From Pelagibius sp. Alg239-R121 (GTDB lineage Bacteria; Pseudomonadota; Alphaproteobacteria; Kiloniellales; Kiloniellaceae), in assembly GCF_947331435.1 (NCBI RefSeq), contig NZ_CAMZOF010000014.1:62001-126000 (forward strand): DNA of 64,000 nucleotides, given 5' to 3'. Positions 33,756-43,102 of the stretch are shown here, piece by piece; the stretch's first letter is position 1, and the number at the start of each line of letters is the position of its first letter. The position numbers and the translations under genes were made by a program. Below the pieces are notes generated by a model that saw nothing but the letters and a program-made list of their open reading frames with translations, had not been told where the DNA came from and did not search any database.

Positions 33756-35111
33756 TCATTCACCAAATGGCCGGGGCCACCATCCTCTTTTCTTCGGCTT
33801 ATTGCTGTAGCTATCGGTAATCGCCTTTATTTCAGCGACGAGCTTTTGATGCAGGTCGGTGATTGAGTCCAAGTCCTTAATTTCTATAGTCACGTGGGTG
33901 CGATGTTCCTGCTTCCTCACTGCGCTCAACAGTTCGTCAAACCTTCGGTCAACTTTGTCTCTATGGGAATTTGACTTCTTTTCCATCTCGCCCTCGGTCT
34001 GAGTTATCTTCTCAGAAAGCATGTTCGCCACTCGTGTCAGAACCTCGGCGAAGGCGGCGCCAAGTCCGTCGACAGCATTCTTAGTTGCCTCCGGTTGGTT
34101 TGCGAGTCCCGTCTCTACTCCTTTGATGGCTTTCTTAATTTCAGCAAGATCGGATTTTAGAACGCCGGCGGTATGGTTTTTATCGAAACTGTCGGGGAGA
34201 GACTTAACCGAGTCGTTTACGTTTGTGAGTCCTGTAGAAATCGAATTCCACAATTTAATAATTTTTTCCGGCGATTGCTTCTCGACGGCGGCAGAAAGCC
34301 GATCCACCGCCGTCTTTAATTCAACTATGCTGTTTTCGGTTCCAGCCAATTCAACACTGGTCGATTTCAATCTTTCCTCAAGGCGGGCGAGAGAAGACTC
34401 GGTAGAACCGGCGGTTGGATCTGAGAGATCATAGATCCATCGCCAGACCCGGATCACCAAGGGCCCAAACACGTAAGCCAACACCGTCCCAGTAAATGTA
34501 CTGAGAAGGGCGGTTCCGAAGGCTTTCAGCAGAATGTCGAGCGTATCAACGGCACCAACGTTCCCGACGACGTCTTTCATCCCCCAACCGATGAGCATAA
34601 ATCCCCACAACGTACCCAGCAGTCCGAACTCAATCCACTGGCGCTCGTAGCGAAAATGCAAAGGCAGGACGTCGGCTTCGTCGTAGAGCCGTTCCTCCGT
34701 TATTCTCCCCCTTGCCGCCTGCGTCGTGTTACGTGCTAGGTCGAAAAAGAACCAGCAAAACAAGAATGGAGTAACTGCTGAAAGGTCAATCGAGGCCCCT
34801 CGTAAAATAGCGATAAAACGGCTAAAAAATCTAACGCGCTCGTCTATGCTGGCACGCTCAGGTTCACTGGATAGCGGCCTGTCCGACGTCTCGAATATAC
34901 TTTGGTTCGACTCGATCTGATTCGGAATTTCACTAATGTTGATGACTAAAAATGTTACGGAGATTGCTAACCCAGTAATAGCGATCAGCAACAGAATAAT
35001 TAGAATCAGCTTTTTACCGGCGGATTTCGGGTTCACAAAATGGTATTTTACGGCGCCAATAGATTGCTTTGCCGCACTCCTAGGCAGTCGGCCTGTAGTC
35101 GCTTTTTTCAT
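33756..35111 (-). CDS. MotA/TolQ/ExbB-like channel with long coiled-coil tail
   Basis: A 451-residue protein with transmembrane helices at about 34-57, 107-126, 162-180 and 197-222. The last two carry the proton-channel family signatures: GLLGTLWGFMLIG, and FGTALLSTFTGTVLAYV. Residues about 230-425 are a long cytoplasmic tail with heptad-like Leu/Val spacing and many Glu/Lys. That tail is reminiscent of ZorA in Zorya defence systems, where a MotA-like channel bears an extended tail. No ZorC, ZorD or ZorE is present. It would drive ion-powered motion or signalling together with the next gene. It lies 6 nt after the TPR lipoprotein gene. Confidence 0.82.
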   Translation of the reverse strand: MKKATTGRLPRSAAKQSIGAVKYHFVNPKSAGKKLILIILLLIAITGLAISVTFLVINISEIPNQIESNQSIFETSDRPLSSEPERASIDERVRFFSRFIAILRGASIDLSAVTPFLFCWFFFDLARNTTQAARGRITEERLYDEADVLPLHFRYERQWIEFGLLGTLWGFMLIGWGMKDVVGNVGAVDTLDILLKAFGTALLSTFTGTVLAYVFGPLVIRVWRWIYDLSDPTAGSTESSLARLEERLKSTSVELAGTENSIVELKTAVDRLSAAVEKQSPEKIIKLWNSISTGLTNVNDSVKSLPDSFDKNHTAGVLKSDLAEIKKAIKGVETGLANQPEATKNAVDGLGAAFAEVLTRVANMLSEKITQTEGEMEKKSNSHRDKVDRRFDELLSAVRKQEHRTHVTIEIKDLDSITDLHQKLVAEIKAITDSYSNKPKKRGWWPRPFGE

Positions 35112-35117
35112 GCCTTA

Positions 35118-37004
35118 TCATCTATCGCGGCAGATGGCGACAGCGTGTGCGTCGATATCGTCCTCGCTTTTTGCATCTTTGTTCCCCCCGTTATCGGAAA
35201 TCATCTCTGCAATTGATAGGCGTCCTTCGACATCTACCCGCTTTTCCATCCCCAGAATTTCATAGGCTTTACACAAATCACTTAAGTATGACTGAATTCG
35301 AATTGGGGATTGAAGTTTCCCACGCTCAAAATAGCACTCTGCGCAAGAAGAATTTTTCTCAATAGCTTTAGAAAGATATTCTAGAGCCCTTTTTTTCCTA
35401 CCCCTCTTACGATTTGTTCTTGCAAGAAATAAGTACGGTTCATAACGATCACTATTTTCATCTGTCATTTTCGAAAATAGTTCAATTGCTTCTTCTTCCT
35501 CGCCATCGCGGATGAGGAGCTTCCCGAGTCCAATTTGAGCCTCGGGCTCGCCGGCTTCCGCGGCTTTCTTGAAATGGGCCTTCGCCTTTGGCCAATTGCC
35601 GTTTCCAGCATAGATATTGCCAATTTGTGTCAACACTGCCGGGGTCTCTGGAAGCTGCTGCCAGTAGTTAAGTGTGATCCTCTCGCGGGCATTTTCCATA
35701 CAGGCGCTCGACGGCCAGTTTCGAACATAGTCTCCGTATCCCTCGTAGGTGTCGGTGCGCGTTGCTTCACGGTAGGCGTTGAAACTTTGCTCGATCTTCT
35801 CCATCTGCGCGCGTTGTCGCCCAGTACCCTCTGGAAAGGCGGCTTTATATACACGAAACGGTTCACTGACGCAGGAGGTTCCAGCTTCACGTAAAAGGCT
35901 GGGCTCAACAAGATCCCGTACTGGTTTGGCATACCGGCCCGATGGCCAACGTCTTAGATATTCAAGCGCAGGGCCCTTGGCGCCATTGACCGTTTCGGTT
36001 GCTTTGCGAACGTCACGAAACTCTTTGAACTCCGGATCGATCAACTTCACCGTCTTATGATCGCGAACCACGACGCCTTGATTTTTCACAGCAACACCGA
36101 CCTCAAGAGTGAGGGATGCTTCCTCGTCGATGTCCGGAGCATGGAAGGTAATGGGCACGCGTCTGTTCATGCCACTGTCGAGGTTCTGGATCGATTTTGA
36201 AATCAATGGCTGCGTAGCACCATCGTAACCACTAATTTGTAGCGCCACATCGAGACCTTCGATCGTCGCGCTACTGGCGTTTTTGAGATCGGCAAAGACT
36301 GTGTACGCAGTGTTGTCGAAGAGCGGCTCGGCCGCGCTTAAGTTTTCCAGGGTCAGCGATATCGCGACAACGATAGGTTCGAGTTTTACATTGGTCGGCT
36401 CTGGCAGTTTGGGGCTCGGTGGAGGAAGCGCGGCTAAACTCCCGATCCGGTCCGAGGAAGGACTTGGTTTTGCTATATCCTGTTTCTCGAGGTTGTCTAA
36501 TTCTTGAACTAAAATAGTGGTGTGCGGCGCAGTCCCACGATCTTGATTCTGGTCTGTAGCGGTGGAAGGCGGGCGTGCAGCTGTTTGAGAGGGTTCCTGC
36601 GAAATCGTCTCTTCTCCAACTCGCTTTTCGTGCGCTGTCGGACTATGAGGTTCGGGCAAGCCATTCGTGACGGTTGTACCCCCATCATCGTGCTCTTGGG
36701 GGCGATCATTCGTCTCTTCCAGACCGACTACCTTTCGCCAATCAAACTCTTCGGCGATGGTCACGAATTTGTCTGCCGTCTCGCATCCGCTCAAAAGCAC
36801 ACATGCCATAACGAAGGAGGTCAACCTGCCGAGTGCCCGCCATGGCCACTGAGGCCGAGCAGTGCCTCCATATGCTGGATGTGGAGGCTCACCTGTCCGG
36901 AAGTTCACAAGATTGAGTTGCAATCTTGATTGCTGGCGCGAATTAGCCAAGAAATCCCAAGGTCGAAGTTCTGCATGAACAGACCAGCGAGAATTTGATG
37001 ACAT
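35118..37004 (-). CDS. TPR lipoprotein
   Basis: A 628-residue protein from ATG 37004, which has a good GAGGAAAT Shine-Dalgarno; GTG 37040 is an alternative. A hydrophobic segment with lipobox LLSGC places the lipidated Cys at about residue 74, late for a signal peptide, so the real start may be a TTG close to the lipobox. After a Pro/Thr/Ser-rich linker comes a beta-sandwich domain (about 200-310) resembling CARDB/Ig-like modules, then TPR or SEL1-like helical repeats (about 470-590, including GNWPKAKAHFKKAAEAGEPEAQ). It would be anchored in the outer or inner membrane leaflet facing the periplasm and scaffold the complex. It is first of the tightly packed genes. Confidence 0.65.
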   Translation of the reverse strand: MSSNSRWSVHAELRPWDFLANSRQQSRLQLNLVNFRTGEPPHPAYGGTARPQWPWRALGRLTSFVMACVLLSGCETADKFVTIAEEFDWRKVVGLEETNDRPQEHDDGGTTVTNGLPEPHSPTAHEKRVGEETISQEPSQTAARPPSTATDQNQDRGTAPHTTILVQELDNLEKQDIAKPSPSSDRIGSLAALPPPSPKLPEPTNVKLEPIVVAISLTLENLSAAEPLFDNTAYTVFADLKNASSATIEGLDVALQISGYDGATQPLISKSIQNLDSGMNRRVPITFHAPDIDEEASLTLEVGVAVKNQGVVVRDHKTVKLIDPEFKEFRDVRKATETVNGAKGPALEYLRRWPSGRYAKPVRDLVEPSLLREAGTSCVSEPFRVYKAAFPEGTGRQRAQMEKIEQSFNAYREATRTDTYEGYGDYVRNWPSSACMENARERITLNYWQQLPETPAVLTQIGNIYAGNGNWPKAKAHFKKAAEAGEPEAQIGLGKLLIRDGEEEEAIELFSKMTDENSDRYEPYLFLARTNRKRGRKKRALEYLSKAIEKNSSCAECYFERGKLQSPIRIQSYLSDLCKAYEILGMEKRVDVEGRLSIAEMISDNGGNKDAKSEDDIDAHAVAICRDR

Positions 37005-37459
37005 ATTTCCTCGTATCCCGAACGGCAAAATCATATGCACTCTCTTTCGGGTCGGCTTGGTGTCGTCTCATATGTTAATGCGGTTACTACAACCAATGTT
37101 AGTTGTACTCATGACGACTGTCGAATCTTTGGTGTCAATGTATCAATTTTAATGGAGAAAAACTTCGCGCCACACCCTGTCCGTGCGTACCTTCGATACC
37201 TGACAAGTGTTCTAAAAGGCTAGTAATGCGAACCTCTCGACAAAAGCTGTATCATCACCCGCGCTCTAAGTTACTCATGTCGTACCAGGAGGTTCAAAAG
37301 TTCTGGCAATTGCGCAAATCCTGCGTCGAATCAAGTTCGTTGCCTAGTTTAGTACGCATGCCCCTCCACACGGGGAGGTCTAGCCTTTTGAGTCGAATCA
37401 AGCGCTTACTTGACAGTGGTAGCCAGTTCCCGCCATGACATCCAACCATCGTGTGATCG
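37005..37459. promoter_or_regulatory. 455-bp gap upstream of the TPR lipoprotein gene
   Basis: Separates the RHS gene stop from the next gene on the same strand and probably holds the promoter of the ten-gene run. It contains two direct copies of GTCGAATCAAG about 70 bp apart and a weak CCTCC/GGAGG hairpin; no clear terminator or coding signal. Confidence 0.4.
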
Positions 37460-40400
37460 TTACTCCGCCGCTCCCCACGCCATCGAAGCGATCCGTCCAT
37501 AGTTGTCCGAACGGATTTTTACCTGAGAAGGGCCGAGCCGGACTTCTTCAGTTCCGGTGCCCTGGTTATCCAGTGATCGGTAGTCGATCCGCAATCCACT
37601 CGGCAGTACGATGGTTTGCAACCGCCTAATTTCTTCCTCGGAACGATAAACCCATGACGTAATACCTCCGTCGAACGCCACGTACTTTTTGAGGCGACCC
37701 TCCGGGCCCAAAGTCGTGACGGACGTCGTGCCCGCCCGTTCGGTTTCGATCGTTATCAAATCACCGGCGTTCGAATATGCCAGTTTCTCTAAGGACAAGA
37801 GCGACTTGATCTGCGTCACCTTCCCGTGGTTATTCCGGACGATTTGAGTCCCCTGCAGCTCGCCACTGCGGGTTAGTCGCCCAAACTCCGATATGCGGCC
37901 CCGGTCGTCATATCGCGTAGCATAAATGAACCCCGACGAATCGGTTACTTCGACAAGGCGGCCCATAAAATCCCATTTTTCCTCAAGCCACTGACTAGAT
38001 TTACCGTTTTTATGGGGCGCACTGATTAGAATCCCGGTGGGTCGACCATCGCGATCGCGGCGCGGTCGCAACACTGTTTTGCCAAGTTGAACAGACGCGA
38101 TGCGTCCATCAGGCTGCCATGAAAGCTGTGCGGCCGGGACGTCATCAACCGAAACCTTAGTGGTGCGCCCCTTAGTGTCGTTGGTGATCTGGTAGAGCGG
38201 ACCACCAAGAGCATTGGTAGTCTCAGTTTGGCCGTCCGAGCTAATCAATCGTGTGAAAACGGCCACTCCATCGTGCGAATGGGTTTCGCGCACTTCCCTG
38301 CCCTTGCCGTAACGCCATCGGACCATTCCCCCGTTGCTGAGTTGCGCCTCGGAGGGGCGCATGCGCTGGTCAAAGGCCCATTTCACAGGCATGTCTCCAG
38401 GCTGGTCCGACATCACACTCAGTTCCGAGCCATGCTGTGTCTCGGAGATGGTATATTCAATTTTATGGGTTCGGCTCTGCTGCCAGCGCAACCGGGCCTG
38501 ATCGTCATATCCAAAAGAGAGTTCTTGTTTGTTGTCACCGCCAATTCGGGAAAGTCGGTTCGCTTCGTAGGCGTAGGTCCATTCAACCTGCCCACTCGTA
38601 CCATTGCTCGAGCTCGGCCGAGAAACCGTACTTAGGCGACCGGCGACGTCATATTTGAATTCGACCGCTTCAGTTGGAGCTGGCGCCTGCTTGCTGAGAA
38701 TCCCGATTTGCTCCGCTACGCCCCCGATGATGCGGTCGAACTGGTCGTATTGGAGTGAAATTTTGGCGACGACGTCTTTTCCCTGAAAACCGACAATTTG
38801 GGTGAGATGTCCCGCTTTGTCCCGCACGTAATGAAGCGCTGAACCATCAGATTCCACTAACATCAAATAGGTATCGTTGCCGAAATGCCAAACGGTTCCA
38901 TCCCTGAACAATAATTGTATAGTCTTCGCCTTGAGAACATCGCTCTGCGCAACGCCGACTCCCGAAATTTCTGGATGGTTCGGGGCGACAGTCAACTCAC
39001 CAAAAGGTTCCACCCGGGCTGCGCGATTGAACCGAACATTGATCGTCCCCAAGGGGCTGACAAGATGGAATTGGGGTCTGTAAGTTTTCTCCTTAGATCT
39101 CATTTCCTTCTCTATACTACTGTCCGACTTTAGAGGTACTGGTACCTTCAGTAGTCGCGGAAGGTCGAATGTCCAGCCCTTTCCTAACGAGCCTTCGGGG
39201 TCAAAAAACGAGTTGTAGAACCGCGTCAGCCTGATACTGCGCCCCAATCCGATCGGAACGGTCATGTCTGTCACCGATTGGCGATTTGGTGCGAGTGAAC
39301 GGGTTGTCGCGCCCGGCAATGTGACCATCGAAGGTATTGCACCATCCGATGTGACTACAGCGCGGTTGATACTGATGGGCGACGACGCCGTACGCGCAAG
39401 CCGTGGAATCTCTCGTATCGCCATTTCTGCCTTGATTCTGGATTCTTTGAAGAATGAGGCATCTTCCTGCAGTAGGGAATGGGATTCAGCAAGGTTAGCC
39501 TCAGCGTAAGCGTGAACGTCGGCGGCGTCCGGCGCAAGGTTCACTCCACCATAAATTTCGCTGCCCCTTCCGTCTGACTGGTACCTGCGTTCAGTCAGAG
39601 ATGGCGTAGTGGTATCCATCGAAAACTCTGCAACACGATAGTCACGCATCCATACGGGCATCGCCTCACCGAGGTCACGCAGCCGTTCGGCAACCGCGCT
39701 AACCAGCGCAATTCTTTTTAATTCGTGAAAAATCGCCACAGGCTGATCCCGGCCATTGCCGGGGGGTGGTATCAGGACCACTTCATCGGCGATTTTCGAG
39801 TACTTTTCGGTAAACCAAAGTTTGAACGCGATGGCGCCGTCAGAAGATTTGCCTTTCTCGTCGTCAACCAATTGCCCGTTTTCCCAGCGCATTTTCTGAG
39901 TTTCAATCTGGAGTGGCAGATCAAACAGCGAAAGGTTGCTCGCTCCAGCGTCGTACCGGGCGACACGAGTTGGCTTGATCCAAAAGCGTTCCCAGTTCGA
40001 GTTCTTATTCTTTTGTTCCCGTTTGCCGAAGAAGACCGCATTGAGAATGCTCTCGTAGCCTGGAACACGTGAAGAAATATGTTCTTTGGTGACGTTGTCC
40101 TTGCCGAGCTGATAGCTCTTCATAATCCGGTCACACTGGAACAGGACCCAGCCGACATAGGTGTCGTCCGTTCCTGGGCCGTGCTTCACATCCATGGTCG
40201 ACCCTTGTGGGTTCGTTTTATCCGGATCAATCGTCACCGATGGGGCTTTGCCGTGGTCGTAGATTGCACGAAACACCGTAACAACGTCATCAAGGTGCAA
40301 CGGTGGCAAGGTTCGATTTTTGCCATCGCCACCTATCAAGATCAAACGCCCCGTCGATTTATCGACGGCTACGCCCTTTATGTGCCCTAGACCGACCAAG

Positions 40401-42832
40401 GCCTTCGCTCCGCCGGCAAGGCTGACGCCACCAACGGGAGAAGGCGTTGCCACTCTCGACGCATTCCATGCTGCCAACGCAGCCTTACTCCCTGAGGAAG
40501 CAAAACCACCTGGCCCTGCGATCAGTCCTTCACGTCCTGTCGTGTCGTACTGACGTTGGATTTGTTGCATCTTGCCAATATCGGACATCATCTTGTTGGT
40601 TAAACTTCTAAATTCGGAGGTATTATCGCTCAGTCCATAAGGTCGATCGGGCGCTCTGTAGTTGTAGTTGCTGCCTCCTGGCAGAAAATGCGGCATCATG
40701 TCATCTACTATGTGACTCCAAGTAGACACACTCTCGTCTGCCTTATTGTAAGTACCTCGCGACGGACTATTTCTATCCCAATACCCATTCGGGTAAACCT
40801 TAGCCAGGAAATTGATTTTGTTTCGAAGACGACTATTTCTGCCTCCTTTCTTAGGATCTGGTATAGCAAGAATCGCCTCATGTGACCCTCTACCATCTAT
40901 ACTTATAAACTTGTATGTCTTGTGCCCTGAGATTGAATGAAAAACACTCTTTCCCGGTGGCAGGAGTGTCCATTTTGTCCCCCTATCGTCAAAATAAGTG
41001 TTGTTACCATTTTTGACGTATTCAAAACTGGAGACTGGTTTTTTGTTTTGCCATAGTGATCCGTACGGTATTTTGTTGTTATAAAAATTGTTACGGTCGT
41101 GGTGGCTGTATCTAGGATGATTTTTTGAATAAATTTTAGGAAGCGAGAGTCCGCTACTGAAATTTCCGTTTCCGGCGTCAAGCATCCATGCCTGCGCCTC
41201 GGCCCCATTCCTATCAACGAAGTTTACTGGGTCCCCGCTGGCATAAGCATATAGTGAATGGCTGTGCTTCGATGTGCCCGGCACCCGAAGAATCGGATCA
41301 GGCTGAAGGAAACGCCCCGTGGTTGAATCGTAGGCACGGGCCTTGGCCAGATAGACCTCCGCCACGGGATCCCAGATCAGGCCGGCGAAAGCGGCGACCA
41401 GATCCGAATCGAGATCATTCCAAAGCGGCGCGCCATAGGGTGAGTAATCGCGCTGGCTGGTTAAATCGCCGCTGCCGTTCAGCTCCACTCTGACACTAGC
41501 GAGATGATCCTCGAGTCGGTAGCGAATATTCCCGTCACGCAATTCCATTAGCGGCACCGCGCCGTCCCAGACAATGATGGTCTCCGCACTATCCGCATCA
41601 CGCCGCCAGAGCGGTCTCCAGGCATCGGTAAATGGATCGGGTAGGAATGCCGTCGTCCGTCCCTCGACCAAGCGCTTAGTCAATAAGCCGAGCGCATTAT
41701 AGGTGTATCCAACGGCAGCGCCTCGCGCGGTTATTAGCTCGCCAGCGCCGTTGTATTTATAATCGATGGCCTTCGGCAGAGTTGGGAGCTGCCGGACATG
41801 CCCACGAGCATCCAAGTGCACAGAGCCCCGGTTGTCGGCCATGAGGGCGCCAGTCGGTGTGCTGGTGAAGTGTAGTGTTTCTTCCAATCCGGACTGCGCC
41901 TCGGCCAAATTCCCGAGGGCATCGTATTTGTAGTGATAGCTGCGCCCATCTCCTCCCTGGCAGGCGACGCCGGTTAGCCTTTGCATCACGTCATAGTCGT
42001 ATGTGCAGTCGTGATTCCTTCCATCGTAGCTCAACTCGCTAACCATTCGAAGCAAACCATCGGGCCTATAGGTATAGGCGTATTGGGCAAGGATTCGGCG
42101 GCGGGAATCGACATGGGTCAGTTCTACGAGTTCACCCTCGTCGTCGAACTTGCGGATGGACTCGATCCCGTTCGGCAATCGGCGAACGATAGTGTTCGAC
42201 GCACGGTGATATTTATAAGTGATCTCACCCGCAGGAGTTATGGTCGTAGTGAGACGTCCTAGATAGTCGTACCGATATCCAATGGTCGTCGCCTTTCCAA
42301 TTTGCAATTCGACAAGATTGCCCCATACGTCGTATCGGTAGCGAAGGGTCGGCGCGCCACTGGAACGCACCTCAATGGGCAATCCGGATGACCCGTAATG
42401 GAAGGCGATATCTCCACCAGGTGCCTCACCTCTCAACAGGCGACCTTGGGAATCAATTACAAACGTCCGACTTTCGTCACGAAATTCAACTGTGGTCGTC
42501 GTTGTTTTTGCGCCCGTCTTATCAGATCCCTCATAGTGGATCAGCGCGGCCGTCGAACCTGGACCAACGATCTCTGTTGGGCGCCCCTCGCTGTCGTATC
42601 GCCAACTCCAGTTCAGCGTCGACGTGCCGTTGGCCCCATCTGGCAGTTTCTCAATATTGGTGACCAGCGCAGGCTTCTGTGATGGCGCGTCATTTGTCAC
42701 GCCTCGTACCACGGTATTGGACACACCCACGATCAGCCAGATCGCAAAGAGCAGAAGCGCCAAAAACCCAACGACAGCGGAACCAAACATGAGCCCTGTC
42801 CGAGAACGGAAGATCGTATCCTGAAATCTCAT
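37460..42832 (-). CDS. membrane-anchored, permuted RHS/YD-repeat protein
   Basis: A 1790-residue protein from ATG 42832 (GGGAAGG upstream). Order: transmembrane helix at about 14-40; YD repeats (about 75-420, many YxYDxxGxL units); an RHS core-closing block with LEDHLASVRVE near 440, YDSTTGRFLQPDP near 500 and NFVDRNG near 540; an AT-rich-encoded variable segment (545-760) with W-x-LLPPGKSVFH; a DUF1598-like domain (about 815-925); then an RHS opening block, RLTRFYNSFFDPEGSLGKGW near 1210; and more YD repeats to the end. In ordinary Rhs proteins the opening block comes first and the closing block plus toxin last, so this is permuted or a fusion of two halves. No signal peptidase site is seen. 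It likely forms a beta-cage. Confidence 0.85.
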   Translation of the reverse strand: MRFQDTIFRSRTGLMFGSAVVGFLALLLFAIWLIVGVSNTVVRGVTNDAPSQKPALVTNIEKLPDGANGTSTLNWSWRYDSEGRPTEIVGPGSTAALIHYEGSDKTGAKTTTTTVEFRDESRTFVIDSQGRLLRGEAPGGDIAFHYGSSGLPIEVRSSGAPTLRYRYDVWGNLVELQIGKATTIGYRYDYLGRLTTTITPAGEITYKYHRASNTIVRRLPNGIESIRKFDDEGELVELTHVDSRRRILAQYAYTYRPDGLLRMVSELSYDGRNHDCTYDYDVMQRLTGVACQGGDGRSYHYKYDALGNLAEAQSGLEETLHFTSTPTGALMADNRGSVHLDARGHVRQLPTLPKAIDYKYNGAGELITARGAAVGYTYNALGLLTKRLVEGRTTAFLPDPFTDAWRPLWRRDADSAETIIVWDGAVPLMELRDGNIRYRLEDHLASVRVELNGSGDLTSQRDYSPYGAPLWNDLDSDLVAAFAGLIWDPVAEVYLAKARAYDSTTGRFLQPDPILRVPGTSKHSHSLYAYASGDPVNFVDRNGAEAQAWMLDAGNGNFSSGLSLPKIYSKNHPRYSHHDRNNFYNNKIPYGSLWQNKKPVSSFEYVKNGNNTYFDDRGTKWTLLPPGKSVFHSISGHKTYKFISIDGRGSHEAILAIPDPKKGGRNSRLRNKINFLAKVYPNGYWDRNSPSRGTYNKADESVSTWSHIVDDMMPHFLPGGSNYNYRAPDRPYGLSDNTSEFRSLTNKMMSDIGKMQQIQRQYDTTGREGLIAGPGGFASSGSKAALAAWNASRVATPSPVGGVSLAGGAKALVGLGHIKGVAVDKSTGRLILIGGDGKNRTLPPLHLDDVVTVFRAIYDHGKAPSVTIDPDKTNPQGSTMDVKHGPGTDDTYVGWVLFQCDRIMKSYQLGKDNVTKEHISSRVPGYESILNAVFFGKREQKNKNSNWERFWIKPTRVARYDAGASNLSLFDLPLQIETQKMRWENGQLVDDEKGKSSDGAIAFKLWFTEKYSKIADEVVLIPPPGNGRDQPVAIFHELKRIALVSAVAERLRDLGEAMPVWMRDYRVAEFSMDTTTPSLTERRYQSDGRGSEIYGGVNLAPDAADVHAYAEANLAESHSLLQEDASFFKESRIKAEMAIREIPRLARTASSPISINRAVVTSDGAIPSMVTLPGATTRSLAPNRQSVTDMTVPIGLGRSIRLTRFYNSFFDPEGSLGKGWTFDLPRLLKVPVPLKSDSSIEKEMRSKEKTYRPQFHLVSPLGTINVRFNRAARVEPFGELTVAPNHPEISGVGVAQSDVLKAKTIQLLFRDGTVWHFGNDTYLMLVESDGSALHYVRDKAGHLTQIVGFQGKDVVAKISLQYDQFDRIIGGVAEQIGILSKQAPAPTEAVEFKYDVAGRLSTVSRPSSSNGTSGQVEWTYAYEANRLSRIGGDNKQELSFGYDDQARLRWQQSRTHKIEYTISETQHGSELSVMSDQPGDMPVKWAFDQRMRPSEAQLSNGGMVRWRYGKGREVRETHSHDGVAVFTRLISSDGQTETTNALGGPLYQITNDTKGRTTKVSVDDVPAAQLSWQPDGRIASVQLGKTVLRPRRDRDGRPTGILISAPHKNGKSSQWLEEKWDFMGRLVEVTDSSGFIYATRYDDRGRISEFGRLTRSGELQGTQIVRNNHGKVTQIKSLLSLEKLAYSNAGDLITIETERAGTTSVTTLGPEGRLKKYVAFDGGITSWVYRSEEEIRRLQTIVLPSGLRIDYRSLDNQGTGTEEVRLGPSQVKIRSDNYGRIASMAWGAAE

Positions 42833-43102
42833 ATCGCGGCCTTCCCACAACGAAAATAATGGCCACCTAAACTATGGATTTGGCCAATCCAAAACAACTT
42901 GCCCCAACTATGCAACAGATCTATCTGCGAAGGCTGACATACCTTCAAAAATGGCGTACTATGCCAAGAAAGTTATATCGCTATTTCCTTTGGGAGTTGT
43001 ATCTAAAACGCATTACTAAAGCTAACATCATAAGTGCGACATCTGAATCGGCATATCCAGCGCCGCGATAGATTCCCAAAGTATTAGCTAAGGGAGCAAA
43101 TT
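42833..43102. promoter_or_regulatory. divergent region between RHS and encapsulin genes
   Basis: 270 bp between divergent starts, AT-rich compared with its flanks. It should carry promoters for the RHS gene (GGGAAGG site) and for encapsulin-tcA (AGGGAG site, 8 nt before ATG 43103). No convincing -35/-10 pair or operator repeat found by eye. Confidence 0.45.

Noticed and set aside
32799-35111. Zorya defence system
   Set aside because: The MotA-like gene has a ZorA-like tail, but there is no ZorC, no ZorD helicase or ZorE nuclease, and the partner lacks the OmpA domain of ZorB.
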